A DNA stretch of 64,000 bases from Segetibacter aerophilus (GCF_007991655.1 NZ_BJYT01000012.1:124001-188000), one strand, 5' to 3'. Counted from the stretch's first letter, positions 26,237-35,930 are shown. Notes: generated by a model not told the origin, from the sequence alone. Made by a program: numbers and translations.

Positions 26237-26944
26237 CTATGGAGTGGTGACAGACACCGGTAAAATTTTGCCATTAAAAAATTGATGACCGGTTAAAGCG
26301 AAATCAGCAATCAACTTTCCCATCTCCGATGCTTTTACAGGCGATTGGTAACCCGGAAAAGCTTTTTCCAGCATCTCTGTTTGTGCAGATCCAAGCGCAA
26401 GACAATTTACCTTGATCTTACTTTGCTCTAACTCTAAAGCCAGGCATTCGGTCAAAGTATGAAGAGCGGCTTTGCTTGCCGAGTATGCTGCCAAACCCGG
26501 AAACTTTATACTTCCCTGGAAGCCGCCCATGCTACCAATATTTACAATGTGGCCGCCCTGCATCGACATTAGGGGAAGCAAATTTTGGATCATTTTTATA
26601 TGCCCGAGAAAGTTGCTTTGAAGCATCGATACAAAATCAAGCTGGTCTAACTCAGTAAATGGTTTGTTTATTAGGGCACCCGCATTGTTAATCAGAATAT
26701 CAACATTACCAAGGCTTTTGGTCAAATAAGGTATCAACTCCAGGTCATAGTCACCGTGAATGATGTCAAACTCTATTGGAAATAAAAAACCATTAGGGTG
26801 GCGCACCTGCGCTATGTCTGCCAACTGTTCCAGCTTGTCTCCCGATCGCGCGAGAGCTACCACTTTGTTTGCCGGGTCTTCTATTAGCTGAAGTGCAGCT
26901 TCAAAACCTACCCCGCTACTTGCACCTGTTATCACAATATTCAT
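26237..26944 (-). CDS. Short-chain dehydrogenase/reductase
   Basis: 235 residues. Classical SDR with the cofactor motif TGASSGVG at residues 6-13, NNAG in DILINNAGALINKP, the catalytic Ser in VNIGSMGG and Tyr-x-x-x-Lys in YSASKAALHTL. It lies 3 bases downstream of the aromatic amino acid hydroxylase on the same strand, so both are almost certainly one transcript. A role in recycling the quinonoid pterin cofactor (dihydropteridine-reductase-like) is a reasonable inference but is not shown by sequence; another oxidoreductase role is possible. Confidence 0.88.
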   Translation of the reverse strand: MNIVITGASSGVGFEAALQLIEDPANKVVALARSGDKLEQLADIAQVRHPNGFLFPIEFDIIHGDYDLELIPYLTKSLGNVDILINNAGALINKPFTELDQLDFVSMLQSNFLGHIKMIQNLLPLMSMQGGHIVNIGSMGGFQGSIKFPGLAAYSASKAALHTLTECLALELEQSKIKVNCLALGSAQTEMLEKAFPGYQSPVKASEMGKLIADFALTGHQFFNGKILPVSVTTP

Positions 26945-26947
26945 ACG

Positions 26948-28729
26948 TTACACTTTAGGTGTTGCTAATTCAGTTACAGGATGTTTAATCAAATAAAAAC
27001 CATCGGTAATCAATTTCTTATACCCGGGTTCAGTACTGGCTTTTTGATCGAGATAAGTAGTTATTTCTTTAGCAGTATCAGTGTAAATATTTTCCTGCTC
27101 AAACAATTCGAGTACTTCTAGCGAACAAAGCCAATCATCCCGGAACTGGTCTTTTAAACTGCTCCAGACCACTGGTAACTTTTCGTAGTTATTATGTTGC
27201 TCCCTTACATTCCGCACCGTTTGAAATAACTGCTGGTACAACTTCTCCTCATTAGTATAATCGTGATGATAAGTTTTAGTATCAGACATTAAAGGGATTT
27301 CTTCAAAAGAGTCTTTATCAGCAGCACCGCAAAAGACTGATACTATTTTCTCACCTACAGCCATGTCATAATTTCCCCATGCAGGTTCAAAGTACGTTTT
27401 TCCTTTTTCATCTTTTACAGTGCAATTTGTAAAAGTTATAATAAGCACTTGCTGGTTTTCTACTGTGATGTTTGAAACCAATCCTTCAACTGAAATACCG
27501 CTTTCAAAAAACAAAGTTGTTTGCTGTCCATTAATAATTCCGGTTTCAGCCAATTCTGCAGCAGTCCAACTCTCAAGAGGTTTTGTGTATCCTTTTAACT
27601 TGCCAACAGGTGATGAAAATCCGTCTTTGTGATATTGCTTGTCTTGCCCTGGCATTTGCTTGTTTCGGAATGAAAGCGCAGTTGGGCCGGTAGTTTTAAT
27701 GAATTGAACATGATTTTCCTTTGAAACAAAATCAGTAAATACACCGGAAACCTGCAAGCCCGAACTATAAACCGCCGTACAAACATTTTTACATTCAATA
27801 GCTTTTTCTAAGCCTTCTGCGCCGCCTCTTCTAAAAGCCATTGTGTTTGCAAAAGCCTCCAACACATCTACCAAATTTTGAAAGGTCGGGGTAACAAAGA
27901 GTTGAGGTTGTTCTTTAGTAATGTCGTACGTGTAATTGACTGCATCACTGGTGTACCATATTTTTTTCACTTCCGGCTTCATGCAACTTGCACTCTCGCC
28001 AATGGAAGACAAGAGACCCGCACCATAAATTTTAGGATTTTCAAGGGTTCCGATAAGTCCATATTCCACTGTCCACCAATGCAAGCGACTCAGCAAAGCC
28101 ATCTCTGAAGGCTCGCCTAAATTTTCCTGGCAGTACTCAACATTTTTCTGTGCTTTTGCTATATTGGCAGGGTCTGCGTCAGGCATTTCTTTTAAAATTG
28201 ATAACTCCCGAATTGCCTCATACAGTTCGAAGTCTCTCGACGAAAACATAGCCTTCGCACCTATGGAACCAAAATAACTTAAGTATTTATTATAATCAGA
28301 ATCAGCAATGATAGGAGCGTGACCAGCAGATTCATGAATGATGTCAGGAGCCGGGGTATATTCAATATGTCTCAGTTGGCGGATGTCTGCCGCAATTACC
28401 AAAACCCTGTAAGCCTGGTATTCCATAAAAGCTGCGGGCGGTATAAATCCATCTACCGTTACTGCACCCCATCCTATTTTGCCAAGCGCATCATTCATTT
28501 CTTGCAGGCTTGGAATCTTTTCTATTGTAAGTCCGGCTTTATGCAAGCCAGGGATATAAGGATAATAAGCAACGTCCTTCAAATAGCTATAATTCTGCCG
28601 CATCACATACCGCCAAACAGCATTGTCGATAGAAGAATATTTTTCATAATGCTGCTCTACAATAAATTGCTTAAGATGTCGTGGCAGCTTTGCAACCTGG
28701 GCGTTGTTAAAATCCTTGAATTCGTCCAT
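26948..28729 (-). CDS. Aromatic amino acid hydroxylase with long C-terminal extension
   Basis: 593 residues, about twice the length of proteobacterial PhhA. The N-terminal half holds the non-haem iron site: H132 and H137 in IHESAGHAPII, and E222 in HWWTVEYGLIG. This family uses a pterin cofactor and oxygen to hydroxylate phenylalanine (or another aromatic amino acid). The C-terminal 250 residues (from about residue 340) form a strand-rich region (GLKGYTKPLESW-like, then a second helical part) seen in Bacteroidota homologues, of unknown role. It is the first gene of a two-gene unit with an SDR. Confidence 0.9.
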   Translation of the reverse strand: MDEFKDFNNAQVAKLPRHLKQFIVEQHYEKYSSIDNAVWRYVMRQNYSYLKDVAYYPYIPGLHKAGLTIEKIPSLQEMNDALGKIGWGAVTVDGFIPPAAFMEYQAYRVLVIAADIRQLRHIEYTPAPDIIHESAGHAPIIADSDYNKYLSYFGSIGAKAMFSSRDFELYEAIRELSILKEMPDADPANIAKAQKNVEYCQENLGEPSEMALLSRLHWWTVEYGLIGTLENPKIYGAGLLSSIGESASCMKPEVKKIWYTSDAVNYTYDITKEQPQLFVTPTFQNLVDVLEAFANTMAFRRGGAEGLEKAIECKNVCTAVYSSGLQVSGVFTDFVSKENHVQFIKTTGPTALSFRNKQMPGQDKQYHKDGFSSPVGKLKGYTKPLESWTAAELAETGIINGQQTTLFFESGISVEGLVSNITVENQQVLIITFTNCTVKDEKGKTYFEPAWGNYDMAVGEKIVSVFCGAADKDSFEEIPLMSDTKTYHHDYTNEEKLYQQLFQTVRNVREQHNNYEKLPVVWSSLKDQFRDDWLCSLEVLELFEQENIYTDTAKEITTYLDQKASTEPGYKKLITDGFYLIKHPVTELATPKV

Positions 28730-28832
28730 ATAAATACAAACGGTTTTGAAAGAACCGGCTACGGAAGTATAAAAATTGCGTGCCTTGATCTTTACAATAG
28801 GAGGTGAGAAATGCTACATAGAATTACTATAA

Positions 28833-28870
28833 GATGAACGAAATGCGACGCAACAATGACCAATCGGAGT
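28833..28870 (-). repeat. Dispersed repeat, 38-base ATTTCGTTCATC subtype
   Basis: Minus-strand copy of the 38-base element at 14158-14195, with one mismatch. It lies upstream of the aromatic amino acid hydroxylase and downstream of the ABC exporter. Confidence 0.9.
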
Positions 28871-28930
28871 GATAAAGCTGGTATTTAAAATATTCTCACC
28901 AACCTTATCTATCTAACAAAACCGGTTCTG

Positions 28931-30718
28931 TTATGCCGTAGCTACACTAGCACTCGCAGCTTTTCTTTCTCCAATTTGCTGGCGCCACATCGCGTAATAC
29001 AAGCCTTTTTCTTCGAGCAGTTCGTAGTGGTTTCCGGTTTCCGCAACCTTGCCTTGCTCCAAAACATGGATGCGATCGGCATGCATAATGGTACTGAGGC
29101 GGTGTGCAATCAAAACCGTAATCTGCTCTCTTTCCGAAGAGATTTTCTTAATCGTGCTGGTAATTGCTTCTTCAGTAATACTGTCGAGAGACGAGGTAGC
29201 CTCGTCGAATATGAGCAAATGTGGATGACGTAGTAAAGACCGGGCTATCGACAAACGTTGCTTCTCGCCACCACTTAGTTTCAATCCACCTTCGCCAATA
29301 ACTGTTTCCAGTCCTTGCTCTGCACGGGTAAGAATATAATTGCAGCTGGCCTTTTTAAGTACATCCCACAGTTCATCGTCGGTAGCGGTTGGGTTAACAA
29401 ACAGAAGGTTTTCTTTGATCGTTCCGGCAAACAATTGGGTGTCTTGTGTTACAAAACCAATCTGCCCCCGCAACTCATCAAAATCTATATCGTCGCTGCT
29501 CACACCATTATAATAAATATGTCCTTCTTGCGGACGGTACAAGCCGACAAGCAACTTCACCAACGTACTTTTTCCTGACCCGGAAGGGCCAACGAAAGCA
29601 ATGGTTTCACCTTTTTTTACATCAAAACTTATATCGTCAAGCGCTTTAAATTGTGCTGTACGATGTTTGAAACTGAGGTTTCTGAACTCCAACTCGTTAA
29701 TGCCACCAACAATAGAAGGTTGCGCCGGTTTAGCCTCTACCGGCCTGTTAAGCAGATCGTGAAAGTTTTGCAAACTTGCCTCAGCCTCACGATAGCTGAT
29801 AATAATATTACCCATCTCCTGCATTGGGCCGAAAATGAAAAAGCCGTAAAACTGTAGCGCTAGGAATTGTCCCGGTGTTAAGATGTCGCGGAAAATGAGA
29901 TACAATAACACGAAGCTGATGACCTGCTGCAAGAAGTTTACAAGCGTGCCCTGTATAAAGCTTAGGGTACGGATGCTTTTTACTTTGCGCAATTCAAGCC
30001 CTAAAATTTTATAAGTGTTATTGTTGAGGCGCTTTACTTCCTGCTCAGTAAGTCCTAAGCTTTTTACCAGTTCAATGTTCCGCAGACTTTCAGTTGTAGT
30101 ACCAGCCAACACGGTCGTTTCTTTCACAATGTTCTTTTGTATCACTTTTATTTTTCGGCTCAAAATGCTCGTAACTACCGCAAGTATTAACATGCCCACT
30201 ACATACGTCGGCACAATGCTCCAATGTTTGCTTGACGCGTAGACCGAAACAAATACAACGCTTACGATAATGCCAAAAAACACGTTGATGAAAAACCCAA
30301 TAAATTTTTCTGTATCGGCTCTTACCTTGGAAAGTATAGAAAGCGTTTCGCCGCTGCGCTGGTCCTCAAAATCCTGGTAAGGAAGACGCATACTGTGCCG
30401 CAAACCATCTGTAAATATTTTAGCTCCAAATTTTTGAATGATGACGTTGACCACATAATCCTGGAAAGCTTTTGCAATACGGCTAACCATGGCGGTGCCA
30501 ATAAGTAGCCCTAAAAAGTAAAGCACGCCCATGATATAAGCATGCTCAGTACGGGTTTTTCCTGCTGCGTCAGCGTGGGGATGGGTGGCAAGTTGGTCCA
30601 TAATCTTACCAATAATCATTGGACTAAACAATGAGAAAACCTGGTTAACAGCGGCCAGAAAAAGTGCGAGAAGAATGAACCACCTGAATGGTTTAAGATA
30701 TTGAAGTAGAAGTTTCAT
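28931..30718 (-). CDS. ABC exporter, fused membrane and ATPase domains
   Basis: 595 residues. The N-terminal six-helix type-1 exporter domain (about 1-310) is followed by the ATPase: Walker A GPSGSGKSTLVKLL, Q-loop FVTQDTQLFAG, signature LSGGEKQRLSIARSLL, Walker B LLIFDEATSSLD and the H-loop in LIAHRLSTI. The MsbA/multidrug half-transporter layout suggests it works as a homodimer exporting lipids, peptides or drugs; the substrate cannot be told. Monocistronic. Confidence 0.93.
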   Translation of the reverse strand: MKLLLQYLKPFRWFILLALFLAAVNQVFSLFSPMIIGKIMDQLATHPHADAAGKTRTEHAYIMGVLYFLGLLIGTAMVSRIAKAFQDYVVNVIIQKFGAKIFTDGLRHSMRLPYQDFEDQRSGETLSILSKVRADTEKFIGFFINVFFGIIVSVVFVSVYASSKHWSIVPTYVVGMLILAVVTSILSRKIKVIQKNIVKETTVLAGTTTESLRNIELVKSLGLTEQEVKRLNNNTYKILGLELRKVKSIRTLSFIQGTLVNFLQQVISFVLLYLIFRDILTPGQFLALQFYGFFIFGPMQEMGNIIISYREAEASLQNFHDLLNRPVEAKPAQPSIVGGINELEFRNLSFKHRTAQFKALDDISFDVKKGETIAFVGPSGSGKSTLVKLLVGLYRPQEGHIYYNGVSSDDIDFDELRGQIGFVTQDTQLFAGTIKENLLFVNPTATDDELWDVLKKASCNYILTRAEQGLETVIGEGGLKLSGGEKQRLSIARSLLRHPHLLIFDEATSSLDSITEEAITSTIKKISSEREQITVLIAHRLSTIMHADRIHVLEQGKVAETGNHYELLEEKGLYYAMWRQQIGERKAASASVATA

Positions 30719-30876
30719 AAAAATAATAATTGGCGAAAGTCTGCAATTAAAGCTAATAAAATATTAACAGAACAACGAGCGCGCCCAAATCGTTCTGTTT
30801 TTCCCGCTTTCGCAAGAGCTATGGTTACCTATGTTTAGATTTAATGTGCCCGGCTTTATTACTACTATGTTTCTTT

Positions 30877-30900
30877 CGTTGCGTCGCACACTTTTACAGT
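30877..30900 (+). repeat. Dispersed intergenic repeat, CACACTT subtype
   Basis: CGTTGCGTCGCACACTTTTA then CAGT. It lies between the divergent ABC exporter and amide hydrolase genes. Confidence 0.8.
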
Positions 30901-30989
30901 TTGAAACATTTCAGCTACAAAAACATATTTTAAGGATACTTTGATATTTAGTGAAAGTCCAACATGACTAACTCTTTTTAATTTCAACG

Positions 30990-32027
30990 ATGAAAAAATT
31001 GGTTTGTGTATTAATGCTAGCGGCTGCTTTTTCTATCGAACGAACTACTGCTTGCACTACATTCTTTCTTGAAAAAAGTGGCCAGATGGCATTTGGTAAA
31101 AATTACGATTGGATGACCGGAACAGGTTCTATCAATACCAATCTTCGCGGTCTTGCTAAATCTTCTTTACGGCTTGATGATGGAAAAATTTTGAAATGGG
31201 TGTCAAAATATGGAAGCACTACTTTCAATCAATATGGCAAAGAATTTCCAAATGGCGGAATGAATGAAAAGGGCCTCGTTGTAGAGTTGATGTGGCTTAG
31301 CGAAAGTCAGTACCCAAAGAAAGATGACCGCCCTGGACTAAGCGTACTTCAATGGATACAATATCAGCTTGACAATAATGCTACAGTCGATGAAGTATTG
31401 GCAACAGACAAAACAGTTAGAATTACTTCGACAGGTACACCACAACATTACCTGGTTGCAGACAGCAAAGGCGCCGTTGCTACTATTGAACTTTTAGGAG
31501 GCAAAATGGTAGTTCACCGAAATGATAAATTGCCCTATGCGGCGTTAGCTAACAGTACCTACGAAGAGTCAATAAATGCTATGAAAAACAAAAGGACAAA
31601 CGACAACTCTCTTGATAGGTTTTCAAATGCATGCACAATGCTTCAACAATACAAGCAAGCAAAAACAACCAAGCCTTTGGTGGATTACTCTTTTGATATT
31701 TTGAACAAAGTAGCACAGCCTGGATTTACAAAATGGAGTATCGTGTATGATCTTACAAACAAGAAGATCTTTTTTAAGACAAGTAACCGGCCACAACAGA
31801 AGATAGTTGCTATGAATGCGTTTGATTATGCGTGCTCCTCTCAAGCCAGGTCGTACAACTTAAACCGAGATGATAAGGGTGACATCAGTAAAAGGTTCGT
31901 TAGTTTTAATATTGAAGAAAATAAGAAAATGGTAAAAAAAGCTTTCAAGGAAAGCGAGGGATTAAATATTAAAGATGAACTGCAGGACGCAGTAGGGGAG
32001 TTTGCGGAAGGTGTAAAGTGCGGGTAG
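30990..32027 (+). CDS. Linear-amide C-N hydrolase, choloylglycine hydrolase family
   Basis: 345 residues. The predicted signal peptide ends directly before C22 (TTA-CTTFFLEKSGQ), which after cleavage becomes the N-terminal nucleophile of an Ntn hydrolase. Supporting motifs are GKNYDWM and the Asn/Arg-containing NGGMNEKGLVVELMWL. Relatives include bile-salt hydrolases, penicillin V acylases and N-acyl-homoserine-lactone acylases. The location is periplasmic; the substrate is not predictable here. Confidence 0.88.
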   Translation: MKKLVCVLMLAAAFSIERTTACTTFFLEKSGQMAFGKNYDWMTGTGSINTNLRGLAKSSLRLDDGKILKWVSKYGSTTFNQYGKEFPNGGMNEKGLVVELMWLSESQYPKKDDRPGLSVLQWIQYQLDNNATVDEVLATDKTVRITSTGTPQHYLVADSKGAVATIELLGGKMVVHRNDKLPYAALANSTYEESINAMKNKRTNDNSLDRFSNACTMLQQYKQAKTTKPLVDYSFDILNKVAQPGFTKWSIVYDLTNKKIFFKTSNRPQQKIVAMNAFDYACSSQARSYNLNRDDKGDISKRFVSFNIEENKKMVKKAFKESEGLNIKDELQDAVGEFAEGVKCG

Positions 32028-32033
32028 TTGAGA

Positions 32034-32339
32034 TTAATAATTTTTAGGACTCATGCTTGTATGTCTTATCCTCACAATAATAACTTCAGCATTTGTTATC
32101 TTATAAGATACCCGGTACCTAAATAACTCAAAAGCCCTGAAAGAATTATCATTATTGATTTTATATTTATCAGGAGGATTTAGTTCAGGGTTAACTGCTA
32201 GTTTTTCAGTTGCTTCTAGTATTTCTTTTCTGACTTTCTCCGCATTTTGAAAAGAGTCTTTTCTAATGTATAAATAGGCTTGTTTCAGTTGTTCTGTCGC
32301 TTTTCGAGCCCAAATAACTTTAAAATGGTTATTTACCAT
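32034..32339 (-). CDS. RelE/ParE-family toxin
   Basis: 101 residues of the RelE/ParE fold: FKVIWARKATEQLKQAYLYI at the start, a helix pair, then RAFELFRYRVSYKITNAEVIIVRIRHTSMSP. ParE-like members poison gyrase and RelE-like members cut mRNA on the ribosome; which applies is unclear. Its start overlaps the end of the upstream antitoxin gene by 7 bases, the standard coupled layout. Confidence 0.88.
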   Translation of the reverse strand: MVNNHFKVIWARKATEQLKQAYLYIRKDSFQNAEKVRKEILEATEKLAVNPELNPPDKYKINNDNSFRAFELFRYRVSYKITNAEVIIVRIRHTSMSPKNY

Positions 32340-32554
32340 TTTTCTGACTGTTCTTTCACCTCTTTCTGGCTCATAAACTCTCCTTTCTTAAACTGCTCCA
32401 GGCTTTCTTCAATATCTCTATTATATTGTTCAATAGTAGAAAAATTATTTGGTGTGTTATAGGATGTCACCATTTCCCACATCATATGTATCAGAGCGTC
32501 ATCCCCGTTATCTATGTACTGATGAAGTTTTTCTTTTACTTCTGAGCTATCCAT
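32333..32554 (-). CDS. Antitoxin partner of the RelE/ParE toxin
   Basis: 73 residues, acidic, mostly helical (MDSSEVKEKLHQYIDNGDDA...EESLEQFKKGEFMSQKEVKE). It precedes and overlaps the toxin gene, and the C-terminal GEFMSQKEV resembles the toxin-binding tail of small Bacteroidota antitoxins. No clear DNA-binding domain is seen at this length. Confidence 0.8.
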   Translation of the reverse strand: MDSSEVKEKLHQYIDNGDDALIHMMWEMVTSYNTPNNFSTIEQYNRDIEESLEQFKKGEFMSQKEVKEQSEKW

Positions 32555-32653
32555 AATTTATACTTTATGCTAATTTACTTCAATTACACCTTACATTTTT
32601 TTTCGAAGCATTAGATTTTGCAATACTGTAATTCTTATAAATCTATCCTTTCT

Positions 32654-34195
32654 TCACCCCGCCCATCCCTCTCTATCTAAACTTCTGTATTGAATTGCCT
32701 CTGCCAAATGCTCTACTTTTATGTCGGGGCTTGCAGCTAAGTCAGCAATCGTTCTTGAGACTTTCAAAATTCGATCGTATGCCCTTGCTGAAAGGTTCAA
32801 TCTCTCCATAGCCTTTTTTAGTAAACCTTCGCCTGCCTTGTTGATGACACAAATTTCACGAAGTTGCTTGCTGCTCATTTGAGCATTTGCATAGGTTCCC
32901 GGGGTTTCCTTATAACGTTCCGCCTGTATATCCCTGGCTTTGATAACGCGTTCACGGATAGATGCGGATGCCTCGCCTTTACTTATGTTGCTAAGTTCAG
33001 TGAATGAAACCGGAGTTACCTCCACGTGTAAATCAATTCTATCTAGCAAAGGACCTGAAATCTTATTCAAATATTTCTGAACAGCACCGGGAGGACAGGT
33101 GCATTCTTTTTCGGGATGGTTATAGTAACCGCAAGGGCAAGGGTTCATACTAGCGATCAACATAAAGTTTGCCGGAAAGTCCAAAGCCACTTTAGCTCTT
33201 GAAATTGTCACCCGCCTTTCTTCCATCGGCTGGCGCATCACTTCTAAGACCGTTCGTTTAAACTCCGGCAATTCATCAAGAAACAACACACCATTGTGCG
33301 CCAAGGAAATTTCACCTGGTTGCGGCACTCCTCCCCCGCCAACAAGTGCTACATCTGAAATTGTATGATGGGGACTTCTGAAAGGTCTCTTATTTATCAG
33401 CGATGCGTTCTCGGGCAATTTTCCTGCAACACTGTGAATTTTAGTTGTCTCAAGTGCTTCCTGTAAACTAAGTGGCGGTAAAACTGTTGGAAGCCTTTTA
33501 GCAAGCATTGTCTTTCCTGCTCCCGGTGGCCCGATTAAAATAGCATTGTGCCCTCCTGCCGCTGCAATCTCAAGCGCTCGTTTTATATTTTCCTGCCCTT
33601 TCACATCAGTAAAGTCGAGCTCAAACTCGTATTGAGAATTGAAGAATTCTTCTCTTGTATTTACATCAACAGGCGTAAATGAACTTTCATCAGCAAAAAA
33701 TTCAATTACTTCCTTTAGATGAGTTACTCCGTAGACTGCAAGATTATTTACCATTCCAGCTTCACGCGCATTTGCCTTTGGAACAATCAAACCTTTAAAG
33801 CCTTCTTTTCGCGCTTGTATGGCAATTGGCAGAGCGCCTTTTATCGGTTGAATAGCGCCATCGAGACTTAGTTCTCCCATTATTACATAATCTTTAAGGG
33901 ACTCTGCCTTTTCAATCTGGTCACTTGCTCCAAGTATTCCGATAGCAATCGGAAGGTCAAAGGCAGAACCACTTTTTTTAATATCGGCCGGAGCCATATT
34001 AACCACAATCTTAATGCGCGGCATTCTAAACCCGTTATCTTTTATCGCACTGTCAATTCTTTGCTGACTTTCTTTTATAGCTCCGTCGGGCAATCCTACC
34101 ACGAAGTATCCCTGACCTTCACTAACATTTACTTCGATTGTTATGTTAATTGCTTCCACTCCATACACTGCACTTCCAAACGTTTTTACCAGCAT
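32654..34195 (-). CDS. comM: YifB/ComM family Mg-chelatase-like AAA+ ATPase
   Basis: 513 residues. N-terminal Lon-protease-like domain (VEVNVSEGQGYFVVGLPD), central AAA+ module with Walker A ILIGPPGAGKTMLAKRLP and Walker B GVLFLDELPEF, a small cysteine cluster (NPCPCGYYNHPEKECTCPPG), and the C-terminal Mg-chelatase domain. ComM is a hexameric helicase promoting branch migration during natural transformation. Monocistronic leftward. Confidence 0.93.
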   Translation of the reverse strand: MLVKTFGSAVYGVEAINITIEVNVSEGQGYFVVGLPDGAIKESQQRIDSAIKDNGFRMPRIKIVVNMAPADIKKSGSAFDLPIAIGILGASDQIEKAESLKDYVIMGELSLDGAIQPIKGALPIAIQARKEGFKGLIVPKANAREAGMVNNLAVYGVTHLKEVIEFFADESSFTPVDVNTREEFFNSQYEFELDFTDVKGQENIKRALEIAAAGGHNAILIGPPGAGKTMLAKRLPTVLPPLSLQEALETTKIHSVAGKLPENASLINKRPFRSPHHTISDVALVGGGGVPQPGEISLAHNGVLFLDELPEFKRTVLEVMRQPMEERRVTISRAKVALDFPANFMLIASMNPCPCGYYNHPEKECTCPPGAVQKYLNKISGPLLDRIDLHVEVTPVSFTELSNISKGEASASIRERVIKARDIQAERYKETPGTYANAQMSSKQLREICVINKAGEGLLKKAMERLNLSARAYDRILKVSRTIADLAASPDIKVEHLAEAIQYRSLDREGWAG

Positions 34196-34423
34196 GTATT
34201 GAGAATTAATAATGTAAGCTCAAAGTAGTTAAAACTAATCAGTATGTTCTTACTTGTAAAAACAAGCACGAGCTTCTAAGTTCAGGCCTGTTACAGCAAA
34301 ACGAATGTTGCATAATTCCTGTTTATCTAAATATCTTAAAGCAAATGAGTGAGAGCGAAGACACAATGATTAATAAAGTAAGAATATTATTGAATGTGGA
34401 ATAAAGATGACTACATCTTAAAC

Positions 34424-34457
34424 CAAAAAAAGGTGGCCTTCAACCACTTTTTTTTTA
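34424..34457 (-). terminator. Terminator after the 151-residue membrane protein gene
   Basis: Stem AAGGTGG / CCACTT with long A and T flanks, directly downstream of the leftward gene ending at 34481. Confidence 0.75.
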
Positions 34458-34480
34458 CTGATTAATAAAAATCTAAATTT

Positions 34481-34936
34481 TTAGCGCACACCAAATAAAC
34501 CTATCTGAAGTGAAAAAATTTTTCCACTGGCTCCGGCGGAGATAGTCCAGGGGGAACTGGTAAAATGTTTAGTTATTCCAAGGGCAGGTCTTATACCTGT
34601 GTTAGGATTAGAGGTAACCTTATCGTCAGCTCCTGCAATATGATAACCTACGCCGCCATATAGTTCCCAAGTGCTAAAGAAATGGCCAACCCTTGCTTCC
34701 GCAATACTAGGAATTTCGACATTTTTTGTATTGCCTAATAAAATCATGTTTAGCGAAAGGTGATTACTCGTTGCCAACATGGCGCCAACGGATAAAGTGC
34801 CTATTGCCGACTGTTTACTTGAATATCCTCCGCTTAAGCCCATCGCAACACCTGTTGCAACATTCAAATTGTTATAGAATTGTGCCGGAGCTTTAAAGCT
34901 TATTACCATAAAAACTATAAAGGAGATAAATTTCAT
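34481..34936 (-). CDS. Secreted hypothetical protein, probable small outer-membrane barrel
   Basis: 151 residues with a signal peptide (FISFIVFMVISFKAPA). Mature segments alternate in strand pattern (HLSLNMILLGNTKNVEI, WELYGGVGYHIAGADD, WTISAGASGKIFSLQIGLFGVR) like an eight-strand barrel. No family recognised. Probably unrelated to the next leftward gene despite the short gap. Confidence 0.65.
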   Translation of the reverse strand: MKFISFIVFMVISFKAPAQFYNNLNVATGVAMGLSGGYSSKQSAIGTLSVGAMLATSNHLSLNMILLGNTKNVEIPSIAEARVGHFFSTWELYGGVGYHIAGADDKVTSNPNTGIRPALGITKHFTSSPWTISAGASGKIFSLQIGLFGVR

Positions 34937-35006
34937 ATTCTATCAGTATCTGTGTTTAGTAGATCAAAAAGTAAACCCGCTTTTTTATAGAATATGGAAA
35001 GAAAAA

Positions 35007-35480
35007 TCAGTGACTGTAGTAAGGAAGAGGGTTGTCTCCAGGGTATTTGGGCTTAAAAATTAAACCATAAACAATAGAATGTCCCGCTTGCCGAACTGCA
35101 TTATAAGCCAATACTTTTAGAAACACGTGTCCGAGTTTTTTGTTTTCGTCTGTGGGCATAAAGGCCATTGCCATACCATTAAACTGGTGAGTAACCATAT
35201 TTGTAAGATGTGGACCGTCGGTTGTAAATGCAAGAAATGAGGTGCTGCCAAAATAAGCAGGTCCCTGCCTCATGTCATTATTTTTGTACTTATTGTTCCA
35301 ACTGTTTTTACCGTTCCAAAACTTACCGTATCCGTCCATTCTATACATTGATGCATCTCGTAATCCATCACTTGAACCACCTAAAAAAGTACAAACCAAT
35401 GAAGGCAAATATTCCTTAAAAGTTTGTGCATGACCGATAATTGATAATGCCATAAGCATTAAGAGGATTAAGAACTTCAT
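35007..35480 (-). CDS. Secreted hypothetical protein
   Basis: 157 residues from the internal ATG at 35480, which gives a clean signal peptide (MKFLILLMLMALSIIGHAQ); an upstream ATG at 35519 would place 13 polar residues before it. The mature part is rich in Gly, Asn and aromatic residues (DASMYRMDGYGKFWNGKNSW) and includes FLGGSSDGLRD. Similar proteins annotated only as hypothetical occur in Bacteroidota. Function unknown. Confidence 0.65.
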   Translation of the reverse strand: MKFLILLMLMALSIIGHAQTFKEYLPSLVCTFLGGSSDGLRDASMYRMDGYGKFWNGKNSWNNKYKNNDMRQGPAYFGSTSFLAFTTDGPHLTNMVTHQFNGMAMAFMPTDENKKLGHVFLKVLAYNAVRQAGHSIVYGLIFKPKYPGDNPLPYYSH

Positions 35481-35714
35481 TGCAGTTGCGTGTTGGTTGG
35501 CAATTAATAGAAAATCCAAGCGAATAAAAGAGGTTAGTCAGTAGAGAAGTGAGAGATCTGTCTTCAGATTAAAAAGCAAAACAGGTATTCCCTATTGGAT
35601 TAGAATGGACAAAATGTATTTGTAAGACCGCTCGAAAATGAATTAGGTTGCAAATTTAGCGTGTAAAGAGAATGAGAAGAGCTTGCCAAAATAATGAATG
35701 AGAAACTAAACAGA

Positions 35715-35738
35715 AAAGCCGCTTCTCAGCGGCTTTTA
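35715..35738 (-). terminator. Terminator of tRNA-Glu
   Basis: Strong hairpin AAAAGCCGC / GCGGCTTTT immediately downstream (leftward) of the tRNA. Confidence 0.85.
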
Positions 35739-35741
35739 ACT

Positions 35742-35816
35742 TGGTAGAGCGTACGGGAATCGAACCCGTGATTCCTCCGTGAAAGGGAGGTGTCTTAACC
35801 CCTTGACCAACGCTCC
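35742..35816 (-). tRNA. tRNA-Glu (anticodon TTC)
   Basis: Minus-strand cloverleaf with acceptor GGAGCGT / ACGCTCT, anticodon stem CCTCC / GGAGG around loop CTTTCAC (anticodon TTC), T arm ACGGG-TTCGATT-CCCGT. The 3' CCA is encoded. Confidence 0.95.
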
Positions 35817-35930
35817 ATTTTTTGTAATCGGAGTGCAAAAATAGGAGGGGGCACCTTTCCAGCCAAAATTTTTTTCAAAAGTTTCTTTAATACTTTCTCT
35901 GCACTTTATTTTTTGATGCATAAAGATTTG

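Noticed and set aside
34345-34375. Possible degenerate copy of the dispersed repeat (GACACAATGATTAAT)
   Set aside because: Only part of the variant core is present and the dyad is lost.
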